Both the position numbers and the translations under genes were made by a program. Of a stretch of 22,703 nt of DNA, positions 1 to 7,413 are shown piece after piece. Origin of the DNA: CAZEIW01 sp964512305 (GTDB lineage Bacteria; Pseudomonadota; Gammaproteobacteria; Burkholderiales; Burkholderiaceae_F); assembly GCA_964512305.1 (NCBI GenBank), contig CAZEIW010000198.1, positions 1 to 22,703 on the forward strand. The letters are read 5' to 3'. Within the stretch, counting starts at the first letter, position 1. The number at the start of each line of letters is the position of its first letter. The notes below the pieces were generated by a model. It searched no databases and was not told where the DNA came from. It saw only the letters and a program-made list of their open reading frames with translations.

Positions 1-133
1 GTTTGGCGCCTGCAGCTTCGGAACGGAAAAGCGGGAGGATCGGCTTCGAGGGGTGGCTGCGCCCCCCCTCGAGCACCCCCCGCGGCATTCACGGGCGTCA
101 TTCTTGCTGGCACGCGGTTCATGGTCCGTGTGC
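1..133 (-). repeat. Left copy of 133-base dispersed repeat
   Basis: Seen directly: bases 1-133 are the reverse complement of 22528-22660 without gaps, differing only at positions 23 and 25. The element starts 22 bases after the stop codon of the minus-strand aminotransferase, so it lies in that gene's 3' flank. It contains a hairpin with arms TCGAGGGG (46-53) and CCCCTCGA (65-72). The left boundary is cut by the window edge, so the true length is unknown. No family is recognised. Confidence 0.93.
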
Positions 134-155
134 CGCCGCCGCAGCGGCAGCAGGC

Positions 156-1385
156 TCACCCGGTAGCCGCGACGCGCGGCGCGCCCGCGGTGTCCGCTGC
201 TGCCGCGCGCTGCTCCAGCATGCACTGCATCGCCGCCTGCACGCCGCCTGCCCGGTGCGGCACGCCCGAGATCGCGAGCGCCATTTCGACGCCCCCCAGC
301 GCCCCGATCAGGGCGAGCTCGTTCAAGTCGCCGAGGTGTCCGATCCGGAAGGCGCGTCCGGCGAGCTTGCCCAGGCCCTGGCCGAGCGAGATGTTGAAAT
401 GCTCGAGCGCTTCGCGGCGCAGCGCGTCCGCGTCGTGGCCTGCGGGCAGCAGCACCCCGGTGAGCGAAGCACTGTGCTGGGCGGGAACCCGGCAGACGGT
501 CTCGAGTCCCCATGCCTGCACGGCGCGGCGCGTCGCCTCGGCGAGGCGGCGGTGGCGCGCGAAGACGCGGTCGAGCCCCTCTTCCAGCAGCATGTCGCAG
601 GCTTCTGAGAGGCCGTACAGCAGGTTGGTCGCGGGCGTGGTGGGCCAGAACCCCCGCCCGTTGGCCTCGATGATCTCCGGCCAGCTCCAGTAGCTGCGCG
701 GCAGGCGCGCCACCGCGGTCGCGGCGAGCGCCCTGGCGCTGACGGCGTTGAACGCCAGCCCCGGCGGCAGCATCAGGCCCTTCTGCGAGCCGGACACCGT
801 GACGTCGACGCCCCACTCGTCGTGCCGGTAGTCGATGCTCGCGAGCGACGAAATCGCGTCGACCAGCAGCAGCGCCGGGTGACCGGCACGATCGATCGCG
901 CGCCGCACGGCGGCGATGTCCGACGTGACCCCGGTCGACGTTTCGTTGTGGACGACGCATACCGCCTTGACCCGGTGCGACGCGTCGCCTCGCAGGCGCG
1001 CCTCGATCGCGTCCGCGTCGACGCCGCTGCGCCAGTCGCCGGGCAGCAACTCGGCGTCCAGGCCCAGCCGCAGCGCCATTTTGTGCCACAGGACCGAGAA
1101 CTGACCCGTTTCGTACATCAGGACCGCGTCGCCCGGGCCGAGCGTATTGACCAGCGCGGCTTCCCAGGCGCCGGTGCCGGAGGAGGAAAGGATCACGACG
1201 GGCGAAGTGGTCTGGAAGATCTTCCGGATGTCGCCCAGGACCTTGCGTGCGAGGCGCTGGAACTCCGGCCCCCTGTGGTCGATCGTCGGATGATCGATCG
1301 CCCTGAGGATCCTGTCGGGGACGTTCGTCGGACCCGGGATCTGAAGGTAGTGCCGGCCCGACGGGTGTGAATTGAGCTTCAGCAT
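156..1385 (-). CDS. Class V aminotransferase, serine-glyoxylate aminotransferase-like
   Basis: 409 residues, the usual length for fold-type I class V PLP aminotransferases. The N-terminal QIPGPTNVP motif is characteristic of alanine/serine-glyoxylate aminotransferases. SSSGTGAWEAAL (68-79) should form the phosphate cup, VHNETSTG starts at V145, D176 in VDAISS should contact the PLP pyridine nitrogen, and K202 in SGSQKG is the expected Schiff-base lysine. The likely reaction is cytosolic transfer of an amino group from serine (or alanine) to glyoxylate, giving hydroxypyruvate (or pyruvate) and glycine (sgaA/AGXT type); substrate is inferred from family only. The start at 1385 was chosen over an upstream ATG at 1445 because GAGGAGGG lies just before it and homology begins there. 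A -10-like TAGAAT lies at 1403-1408 (minus strand) without a convincing -35. The gene is monocistronic, followed by the 133-base repeat. Confidence 0.93.
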   Translation of the reverse strand: MLKLNSHPSGRHYLQIPGPTNVPDRILRAIDHPTIDHRGPEFQRLARKVLGDIRKIFQTTSPVVILSSSGTGAWEAALVNTLGPGDAVLMYETGQFSVLWHKMALRLGLDAELLPGDWRSGVDADAIEARLRGDASHRVKAVCVVHNETSTGVTSDIAAVRRAIDRAGHPALLLVDAISSLASIDYRHDEWGVDVTVSGSQKGLMLPPGLAFNAVSARALAATAVARLPRSYWSWPEIIEANGRGFWPTTPATNLLYGLSEACDMLLEEGLDRVFARHRRLAEATRRAVQAWGLETVCRVPAQHSASLTGVLLPAGHDADALRREALEHFNISLGQGLGKLAGRAFRIGHLGDLNELALIGALGGVEMALAISGVPHRAGGVQAAMQCMLEQRAAAADTAGAPRVAATG

Positions 1386-1577
1386 TTCGCCCTCCTCGAT
1401 CCATTCTATTCGACGCGGCCCGCCGGGCGGCGCCGGCATTCCCATATCGCCGAAGTAGGCGCGCCCGTGCGCGATACTTTCTCGTACGGGTTCTCACATC
1501 CCGGAGTCGGGCAGGAACGCCGCTCTCAGCGCGCGACTCAGCCCGTGGTCCCGCCTGAAGCCGTGGCACTGAGATCG

Positions 1578-1591
1578 CCGACGCGCGTCGG
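1578..1591. repeat. 14-base perfect palindrome
   Basis: CCGACGCGCGTCGG reads the same on both strands. It sits between two divergent genes, where a dimeric regulator could bind, but in DNA this GC-rich such a palindrome can also occur by chance. Confidence 0.5.
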
Positions 1592-1775
1592 CCAGCCATC
1601 GCGTCCCCGCGGTACACGCCGACCGGTCCGCGCGCACGCACTGATTAAGATTTATCTGACACCCGGCGTTTACAGGCTGTTACCCGTTTCTCTCGATTGT
1701 CCCGGGCGCAGTTTCGAGGCGCAGGCGATCCGGCATCGGAGGAAGAGCGGCCCAGTGTCGGTTCTCAGTCACGGA

Positions 1776-1808
1776 GCGCGCCGCAGGCGCGCCAGGCTGA
1801 GCGAGCCT
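1776..1808. repeat. Two adjacent hairpins
   Basis: The first has arms GCGCGCC (1776-1782) and GGCGCGC (1786-1792) with a 3-base loop. The second has arms AGGCT (1794-1798) and AGCCT (1804-1808) with a 5-base loop. They lie about 120 bases before the start of the next gene. No T-tract follows on either strand, so a terminator role is doubtful. Confidence 0.45.
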
Positions 1809-1929
1809 CCAGAATTGGCGCCGCGCGGGATCCGGGTAGTCGATAAGAAATCCCTGTGAAGTCATAAAGTTTGGTATTCTTTGCGCCCTCCGACTCTTCC
1901 CTCCGACTCTCTCGGCTGAGACCTTAACC

Positions 1930-2349
1930 ATGACGACGACTCAGATCACATCACTGTTGCGACAGCGCGAAAGCCTTCTCAAAGACCTCTCAACGCTCAA
2001 TGAGCGGCTGGTCCGGGCGACCCTCGATCAGGTAGCGGCCTCATCGGACGCTCTCACCGCTCAGCTTTCCAAGGGTGCGGCCGGCAAGATGGCGAGGGCC
2101 AACGGCAAGTCGCGCCGCAGCTGGTTCGAGCGCGGAGAGATGGTCAAGCTGGCAAAGAAGTTGCTGACGCAACCGATGTCCCAGGCCGACCTCGTGCGCG
2201 CGCTTGCGAGCGCCAAGGGCTACGACAAGGGGCTGTCGTCCTCGGACAAGGCGCGCTTCAAGAGCGCGGCCTACCAGGCGATCGCGGCCGCACTCAATGG
2301 CAAGCAGTTGTTCCGCAATAAGCTCGGCCTGGTGTCGTCCCGGCGCTGA
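1930..2349 (+). CDS. Hypothetical protein, 139 residues, helix-rich
   Basis: I do not recognise a family. The protein looks real: it uses lysine and serine normally and is not arginine/alanine-dominated like shadow frames in this GC-rich DNA. Residues about 5-45 (LLRQRESLLKDLSTLNERL...) form a probable amphipathic or coiled-coil helix with leucine spacing. A basic linker follows (about 50-65). The second half (about 66-135), with WFERGEMVKLAKKLL, MSQADLVRAL and FKSAAYQAIAAAL, reads as a compact helical domain that could be a winged-helix or similar nucleic-acid-binding fold; that is inference from pattern and charge only. It has no signal peptide or membrane segment, and no canonical Shine-Dalgarno sequence precedes the ATG. 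It stands alone, with hairpins downstream at 2400-2441. Confidence 0.75.
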   Translation: MTTTQITSLLRQRESLLKDLSTLNERLVRATLDQVAASSDALTAQLSKGAAGKMARANGKSRRSWFERGEMVKLAKKLLTQPMSQADLVRALASAKGYDKGLSSSDKARFKSAAYQAIAAALNGKQLFRNKLGLVSSRR

Positions 2350-2399
2350 GTCCGGTTCCACGGATCGCGGCTCGTTCCGGGCCGCGGCGGCCGGCGCAG

Positions 2400-2441
2400 C
2401 CCTGCGCCTCGCGGGCCGCGCGCCGCAGGGCGGCTTCCGCC
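2400..2441 (+). terminator. Possible stem-loop terminator after the 139-residue gene
   Basis: Arms CCCTGCG (2400-2406) and CGCAGGG (2424-2430) enclose a GC-rich loop that can itself pair. A second hairpin, GGCGG (2429-2433) with CCGCC (2437-2441), overlaps it, so the two could be alternative structures. It lies 50-90 bases after the stop codon. There is no T-run, so intrinsic termination is uncertain. Confidence 0.35.
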
Positions 2442-2538
2442 GGCGCCGATAAATAAGCCTGTCATGTCGCGCCTCTAGCTTCGCCCCCGAGGCGCTGCGG
2501 CGGACGGACCGCCGGGCAGCGCGATACGGAGCGGCGAA

Positions 2539-3198
2539 ATGCGCATCGATTGCGGGCGGGCCGATGACCCCTGGAGCACGGGCAGGCAGCTTTCCCCCGC
2601 GCCCGAAATCGACGCGAGCGCCGTCGTGCGCGCCTCCGAGTTCGGCCGCTACACCTACCTCGGCCCGCGCAGCAGCGTTGTCGAGTCGGAATTCGGCGAC
2701 TACGCGTACGCGATGGGCGACAACCAAGTGGCGCACGCGTCGGTCGGCAAGTTCTGCAACATCGCCACCGCGGTGCGCATCAATCCGGGCAATCATCCGT
2801 GGTGGCGGGCCACGCTGCATCACTTCACCTACCGCTCGCGGTCGCACGGCTTCGCGCTCGAGGACGATGCCGATTTCTTTCGCTGGCGGCGCGAGGATCG
2901 CGTATCAATCGGCCCCGACGTCTGGATCGGCCACGGCGCGATCGTGATGCCCGGCGTGACGATCGGTACGGGAGCGGCGATCGGCAGCGGCGCGGTGGTC
3001 ACGCACGACGTGCCGCCGTTCGCGATCGTGGTCGGGGTCCCGGCGCGGATCCTGCGCTACCGGGTCGACGAGGCGACCGCGCGCAAGCTGCAGCGAATCG
3101 CCTGGTGGGACTGGCCGCACGATCGGCTGGAGCGCGCGCTGCCCGACTTCCGCGGGCTCGATGCCGCGGCCTTTGCGAACAGGTACGACCCGGATTGA
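2539..3198 (+). CDS. Hexapeptide-repeat acyltransferase (phosphonate-associated/CatB-like type)
   Basis: 219 residues. Left-handed beta-helix repeats are visible in two blocks, about 20-65 (FGRYTYLGPRSSVVESEFGDYAYA) and about 125-175 (VSIGPDVWIGHGAIVMPGVTIGTGAAIGSGAVV). The stretch between them, with INPGNHPWWRATLHHFTYR, is typical of the transferase family annotated in phosphonate-utilisation clusters and of xenobiotic acetyltransferases; its histidines are the likely catalytic bases. The C-terminal WWDWPHDRLERALPDF is also typical. Expected to be a cytosolic trimer transferring an acyl group from acyl-CoA to an unknown acceptor. No C-P lyase or other phosphonate genes are nearby, so a phosphonate role cannot be claimed. 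The start is supported by a GGAG motif before the ATG. Confidence 0.88.
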   Translation: MRIDCGRADDPWSTGRQLSPAPEIDASAVVRASEFGRYTYLGPRSSVVESEFGDYAYAMGDNQVAHASVGKFCNIATAVRINPGNHPWWRATLHHFTYRSRSHGFALEDDADFFRWRREDRVSIGPDVWIGHGAIVMPGVTIGTGAAIGSGAVVTHDVPPFAIVVGVPARILRYRVDEATARKLQRIAWWDWPHDRLERALPDFRGLDAAAFANRYDPD

Positions 3199-3219
3199 GC
3201 GGACCGGCGCTTGTTTCGA

Positions 3220-3295
3220 TGGTGGGGGCACAAGGATTCGAACCTTGGACCTACGGATTAAGAGTCCGCTGCTCTACCAGCTGAGCTATACCCCC
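3220..3295 (-). tRNA. tRNA-Lys (anticodon CUU)
   Basis: The minus strand gives a complete cloverleaf of 76 bases. The acceptor stem pairs GGGGGTA with TGCCCCC, the D-arm includes AGCTCAGCTGGTAGAGC, the anticodon loop is CTCTTAA between GCGGA and TCCGT, and the T-arm has GGTTCGAATCC. The 3' CCA is encoded (3220-3222). Loop positions 34-36 are CTT, which reads the lysine codon AAG. A -10-like TAAAAT lies at 3342-3347 (minus strand). No clear terminator was found downstream. Confidence 0.97.
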
Positions 3296-3394
3296 TCTCC
3301 ACAGCATGCGCCTTCCCGTGTACGGCCGAGGAAGGAGGCGGATTTTAGCCTACCTTTGGCGGGGCCCGCGGAAGACCTGCGACAATGCCGCGCG

Positions 3395-3895
3395 ATGCCC
3401 TCTCCGATCCCCTTCCGCCTGCTGGGACTCGACCACGTCGTGCTGCGGGTCCGCGATCCCGCGCGCGCCGAGCGCTTCTACGTCGATGTGCTCGGCTGTA
3501 CGCTCGAGCGGCGGCAGGACGCGATCGGCCTGACCCAGCTGCGCGCGGGTGCCGCGCTGATCGACCTGGTCGACGTCCATGGCGCGATCGGTCGCGAGGG
3601 TGGCGCGGCGCCGGGTCCGGACGGCCGCAACATGGATCACTTCTGCCTGCAGATTGGCGGATTCGAGGCCGCCGCGCTCGCCGATCACCTGCGCGCGCAC
3701 GGCGTCGATCCGGGCGAGGTCCGGCGGCGGTTCGGCGCCGAGGGTGAAGGGCCTTCGATCTACATCGACGACCCGGACGGCAACCGGATCGAGCTCAAGG
3801 CTTCGCCTCGATCTCAAGCGACGGAGACGGCGGGCTCCGATGCGGTGACGAAAGCCTCGAAGTCCCCGGCCGGCATGGGACGGGCGAACAAATAG
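3395..3895 (+). CDS. VOC-superfamily (glyoxalase/bleomycin-resistance fold) protein
   Basis: 166 residues. Two beta-alpha-beta-beta-beta modules are visible: residues about 10-60 (LGLDHVVLRVRDPARAERFYVDVLG) and about 78-136 (NMDHFCLQIGGFEAAALADHL, ending IYIDDPDGNRIELKA). H14, H82 and E133 fit a His-His-Glu metal site. The substrate is unknown; the family includes glyoxalase I, ring-cleaving dioxygenases and resistance proteins. The start at 3395 follows the domain boundary; the longer upstream frame runs through the tRNA. A GACAAT sequence ends only 8 bases before this ATG, which may indicate a leaderless or very short leader. The last 30 residues lie outside the domain, and the coding sequence overlaps the convergent GGDEF-EAL gene by 82 bases. 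Confidence 0.87.
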   Translation: MPSPIPFRLLGLDHVVLRVRDPARAERFYVDVLGCTLERRQDAIGLTQLRAGAALIDLVDVHGAIGREGGAAPGPDGRNMDHFCLQIGGFEAAALADHLRAHGVDPGEVRRRFGAEGEGPSIYIDDPDGNRIELKASPRSQATETAGSDAVTKASKSPAGMGRANK

Positions 3896-6657
3896 CCCTG
3901 GCCCTCGTCGCATCCCCACTTGCGAAGCAGATTCGCCTGCTCCGCCGTTTCGATGCCTTCGGCGACGACCCGGATGCCGACGGTGTGTGCCATCGTGATA
4001 ATGGCGTTCGCGATCGCCTGCGATCCCGTGTTCCTGGCCAAGTCGATCACGAAGCTGCGATCGACCTTCATGACGTCGATCGGCAGGGTCTTCAGATACG
4101 ACAGCGAGCTGTAGCCGGTCCCGAAGTCGTCGAGCGCGATGCGGAAGCCGGCTTCCCGCAGCTGATGCAGGATTGCCCGCGTCACGTCGAGATCGTCGAC
4201 CAGCGCTCCCTCCGTGATCTCCAGCTCGATGTCGGCCGGTTGCAGGCCGGCGCGGGCGACGACCTCGCTCACGACGCTTGCCAGGTCGCGCGATCGAAGC
4301 TGGCGCGGCGACAGATTCACCGACACCGCATCGACTGCCAGGCCGTGGCGCCGCCACTGGGACAGGCGCGCGCAGGTCTTGGTCAGCACCTGGATCCCCA
4401 GCGTGTCGATGACCCCGATCTCCTCGGCGAGCGGAATGAACGTGGCCGGCGACACGCTGCCCCGGGTCGAGTGCTGCCAGCGCGCCAGCGCCTCGGCTCC
4501 GACCACGCGGCGATCGTGCAGATGGACGCGCGGCTGGAACACGACCCCGATCTCGTCCCGGGCCAGCGCCGCGCGCAGGTCCTTCTCCAGCACCAGCACG
4601 TCGATGGCCGGACGGCTCATGGTCGCCTGGTACAAAGCGCAGCGCCCGCGCCCGCTCTTCTTGGCCCGGTACATCGCGATATCGGCGTTGCGCAACAGCG
4701 TCTCGCGGTTGCCGCCGTCCCTCGGATAGGACGTGACGCCGATGCTCGCGCCCACGTAGACCTCGATCGCTCCGATCCAGAAGGGCTGGGACAGCGACTC
4801 GATGATGCGGTCGGCGAGGCGCACGGCCTCGTCGTCGGTCGATCCGGCTTCCGACAGGACGATGAACTCGTCGCCGCCAAGGCGCGCCACCGTATCGCCA
4901 GGGCCGGTGCAGCGCCGGATGCGCCCTGAGGCCTGCTGCAGCAGCGCGTCGCCCGTGTCGTGGCCCAGGCCGTCGTTGACGCCCTTGAAGCGGTCGAGAT
5001 CGATGAACAGGATCGCGAACGGACTCGGGTTCGCGTTCGACGGATCGGTGCGCTGCTGGATGATTTCGTGCAACTGCCGCCGGTTCGGCAACCCGGTCAG
5101 GCTGTCATGGCGCGCTTCGTGGACGAGCTGCCGCTCGCGCTCGGCAGCCTCGAATGCGACGCACACCCGGTTTCCAAGCTCACGCAGGTGTTCGCGAACC
5201 GGCTGCTCGGGCGCCCGATCGCCGGGCAGGCCGAGCGCGGCGACGACCGTCGCACCGCTGCGCGATCGCACGGGAGTCCAGAAGCACGTTCCGATGCCGG
5301 GCTCGGACAGCGCCTGCGCAAGCGCGCCGGCCGAGGCCGGAGGATCGGCCCGCGAGACAGCCTGCTCGCCGGCGGCCGCCAGCGAGGATTGCTCGTCCGG
5401 GGACAGCGGCAGCGTCGCCTTGCCGACCGCACCCTCGCGCAGGCGCCAGAGCGTCGCCGCGCCCGCCGCCTCCTGGTGCGCCGGAAGGACCGCGAGCGCG
5501 GCCGTCGCTCCCGGGATCAGATCGCGCATCCTGGGCAGCACGCGCTCGATGACGCGATCGACTTCCAGCCCGGCGAGGATTTCCTGGTCGATGGACGACA
5601 GCGTCTTGAGCGTGCCGATCTGGATTTCGAGCTGCGCCGCCATCCGGTTGAACGACTCCGCAAGTCTTCCGAACTCGTCCGTGCGTCCGATGTCGATCGG
5701 GCGGGAGAAGTCGCCGGCGCCGAGGCGGCGCGTGCCCTCGACGAGGCGCTCGAGCGGAACCAGGATCCTTCGGATCTGCGAAAGGCTCAGCAGCGCCACC
5801 AGCAGCAGGCACGCGGCGCCCACCGCGATGTAGGTCCGCCCCATCTGCCGGCCGGCAAGCGCGCCGACCTGCGACGAACGCATCGCGACGAAGGTCCAGG
5901 AGGGGGCGACGAAGTCGGTGCCGAGCAGCAGGGTCCAGGCTCCGACGTCGCGATCGCGCTGCGCGGCGTCCAGCAGCGGCGCGGCCGGCGGGCCTTCAGC
6001 CGCCTGCCGGGCCAGGACCACCAGACTGGGGTCGGAACAGTGCAGCGCCAGCCCGGCGGCGAGCACGCACAGGTCTGTCTGTGCTGGCAGCAGTTCCGAA
6101 TCGCCGAACACGTAGGCCGGGTCCAGGACCGCGACCAGGCGTTCGCGCGCCAGGTCCGCACGGCCGGCGGGGCGCAGGATCAGGACCAGCGAAGGCTCGG
6201 CGGGATCGATGGCGGGAACCGCGACGATCGCCACGTCGGCCCTCGGGTTGCGGTTGGCCACGAAAACCTCGGCGAGCCGCTGCAGCGACTCGGCCGGCGG
6301 GCGCGAGCCCAGCAGCAGGCGGGAGACCTCGCCGCGCGCATCGAGCGTCACCAGCGAGACGAAACCCGCGGGAGCCGGCGCGGCGCCGCCTTCAGCCCGC
6401 GCTGCGCCGCGTTCCTGCGCGCCCTCGAGGTTGCGCAATGCGGCGCGTGCCGCCTGCAGCCGGCCTACGACGCCCATCGCGTAGTTCTTGCTGTACCGGA
6501 CGAGCTCGGCGCTGGATTGCCGCGTGAGGAGACTGGTCACGCCCTGGTACGTCAGGGTCGCGATCAGCACCACGGGGACGATGCTCGCGAGCAGGAACAG
6601 GCCGAAGATCCGGCGCCCGACCGCACTGCGAAGAAACGCGCCTTCGATCCGGACCAT
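3814..6657 (-). CDS. Membrane sensor GGDEF-EAL protein (c-di-GMP synthesis/breakdown)
   Basis: 947 residues. Domain order: membrane segment about 17-38; periplasmic sensor region about 40-270, probably Cache-like; second membrane segment about 274-294; HAMP about 295-350; GAF-like linker about 350-500; GGDEF about 510-670; EAL about 690-935. The cyclase motif GGDEF (594-598) is intact. The EAL motif (722-724), DDFGTGYSS and MKVDRSFV are intact, so both cyclase and phosphodiesterase activity are possible. The RxxD inhibitory site expected before GGDEF is absent: GPGD occupies that place. The product should sit in the inner membrane and link a periplasmic signal to c-di-GMP level. The gene begins 7 bases after the pseudopilin gene stop, with no obvious ribosome-binding site, suggesting translational coupling. 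Its 3' end overlaps the opposing VOC gene. Confidence 0.95.
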   Translation of the reverse strand: MVRIEGAFLRSAVGRRIFGLFLLASIVPVVLIATLTYQGVTSLLTRQSSAELVRYSKNYAMGVVGRLQAARAALRNLEGAQERGAARAEGGAAPAPAGFVSLVTLDARGEVSRLLLGSRPPAESLQRLAEVFVANRNPRADVAIVAVPAIDPAEPSLVLILRPAGRADLARERLVAVLDPAYVFGDSELLPAQTDLCVLAAGLALHCSDPSLVVLARQAAEGPPAAPLLDAAQRDRDVGAWTLLLGTDFVAPSWTFVAMRSSQVGALAGRQMGRTYIAVGAACLLLVALLSLSQIRRILVPLERLVEGTRRLGAGDFSRPIDIGRTDEFGRLAESFNRMAAQLEIQIGTLKTLSSIDQEILAGLEVDRVIERVLPRMRDLIPGATAALAVLPAHQEAAGAATLWRLREGAVGKATLPLSPDEQSSLAAAGEQAVSRADPPASAGALAQALSEPGIGTCFWTPVRSRSGATVVAALGLPGDRAPEQPVREHLRELGNRVCVAFEAAERERQLVHEARHDSLTGLPNRRQLHEIIQQRTDPSNANPSPFAILFIDLDRFKGVNDGLGHDTGDALLQQASGRIRRCTGPGDTVARLGGDEFIVLSEAGSTDDEAVRLADRIIESLSQPFWIGAIEVYVGASIGVTSYPRDGGNRETLLRNADIAMYRAKKSGRGRCALYQATMSRPAIDVLVLEKDLRAALARDEIGVVFQPRVHLHDRRVVGAEALARWQHSTRGSVSPATFIPLAEEIGVIDTLGIQVLTKTCARLSQWRRHGLAVDAVSVNLSPRQLRSRDLASVVSEVVARAGLQPADIELEITEGALVDDLDVTRAILHQLREAGFRIALDDFGTGYSSLSYLKTLPIDVMKVDRSFVIDLARNTGSQAIANAIITMAHTVGIRVVAEGIETAEQANLLRKWGCDEGQGYLFARPMPAGDFEAFVTASEPAVSVA

Positions 6658-6664
6658 GCCGCGC

Positions 6665-7141
6665 TCAGAACTGGCTGGCGAGGCCGACGTACGTGCCTTG
6701 CCCGGCCCGGATCACGTCGTCCTGGCTTTCGGCCTGCGTGATGGGCATCTTGGTCAGGCCGTCGCGGCCGACGCTATAGAGGTCGTAGTCGGCGTTGAGC
6801 GGGTTGAGGTTGCGGTCGCGCCGGACGTGGCCGTTGCCGTTGACCAGCGCGTGATTGATGTATTGATACGGGTATCCCCAGGGATCGACCGTTTCCGAGG
6901 GATCGAGGGCGAGATCGGCAAGCGTCGTCGGGTAGGCATTGTTGTCGCTGTAGTACTTGTCGATCCGGTACTGCAGCACCCCGACATCGCGGACCGCGAC
7001 CGCGACCTCGGCCTGGTACTTCTTGTCGCCGAAGAAGGGTATGGCGATGCCGGTGAGCACCGCGAAGACCGCCAGCGCGATCAGAAGCTCGACAAGGGAG
7101 AATCCGCCCCCGAAGACGCGAGCTCGCACGCCACCGGCCAT
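6665..7141 (-). CDS. Type IV pilin-like / GspG-like pseudopilin
   Basis: 158 residues. A class III signal is clear: basic MAGGVRARVFGGG, predicted prepilin peptidase cleavage after G13, then FSLVELLIALAVFAVL, with glutamate at mature position 5 (E18). The C-terminal half (about 55-130), with YRIDKYYSDNNAYPTTLADL, DPWGYPYQYI and DLYSVGRDG, follows the pattern of type II secretion major pseudopilins (GspG), including the region that binds calcium in that family. The start at 7141 was chosen because AAGGAG precedes it and it gives a normal leader length. No other secretion or pilus genes are present, so this is an orphan subunit that would depend on machinery encoded elsewhere. It is followed by the c-di-GMP enzyme gene. 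Confidence 0.92.
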   Translation of the reverse strand: MAGGVRARVFGGGFSLVELLIALAVFAVLTGIAIPFFGDKKYQAEVAVAVRDVGVLQYRIDKYYSDNNAYPTTLADLALDPSETVDPWGYPYQYINHALVNGNGHVRRDRNLNPLNADYDLYSVGRDGLTKMPITQAESQDDVIRAGQGTYVGLASQF

Positions 7142-7381
7142 CGGAATGCACTCTCCTTCGACAGGATTTGCGGACATCTTCCCTGACACTGCCATCTGCG
7201 CGGCTTCACGCATCCGCCTCCAGCGATTCGATTCATCGCCGCGGCGGGTTCGCTTCGAACCGACACAGGGCAACAGGCGGGACGCGCATCGCCTGACCGC
7301 CGAGTGTCCGCACCATTGTGGCGCCGCGCGCCCTCTGCGACCCGGGGGAAAAGCATCGGAAAGACCGGGCAATTTCCCCCG

Positions 7382-7413
7382 GCCGGGCCGTTCGGGCGAT
7401 CGGCGGCCCCGGC
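7382..7413 (-). terminator. Stem-loop at the end of the dehydrogenase operon
   Basis: On the minus strand, GCCGGGGCCG pairs with CGGCCCGGC leaving one bulged base, with a 13-base loop. The first arm touches the cytochrome c stop codon. No proper U-tract follows, so it may be a Rho-assisted 3' end or an RNA-stabilising hairpin. Confidence 0.4.

Larger units (their letters stand above)
1386..1929. other. Intergenic region with palindromes, no supported gene
   Basis: This 544-base gap separates the divergent aminotransferase and 139-residue gene. Frames on both strands are open for 80-130 codons, but their translations are arginine/proline-rich and resemble no family. Visible structure: a 14-base perfect palindrome at 1578-1591 and two adjacent hairpins at 1776-1808. 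The part around 1640-1690 and 1840-1880 is more AT-rich than its surroundings. A -10-like TATTCT at 1875-1880 could serve the gene at 1930, but no good -35 is seen. Confidence 0.6.

Noticed and set aside
156..1385. 2-aminoethylphosphonate transaminase, suggested by the nearby phosphonate-type transferase
   Set aside because: The QIPGPTNVP start and overall pattern fit serine/alanine-glyoxylate aminotransferases; the N-terminal pattern expected for phosphonate transaminases is not seen.
1467..1859. 130-codon frame in the gap before the 139-residue gene
   Set aside because: Arginine/proline-rich translation without domain, ribosome-binding site or similarity to a known family; palindromes run through it.
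3161..3394. Longer start for the first VOC gene
   Set aside because: The upstream part reads through the tRNA-Lys gene and the end of the acyltransferase; the domain starts right after the ATG at 3395.
4960..6741. 593-codon open frame antisense to the GGDEF-EAL gene
   Set aside because: Glutamine/arginine-rich shadow translation; the opposite strand has intact domains and motifs.
6665..7141. Part of a type II secretion operon
   Set aside because: No GspC-N genes or prepilin peptidase are near; only one pseudopilin is present.
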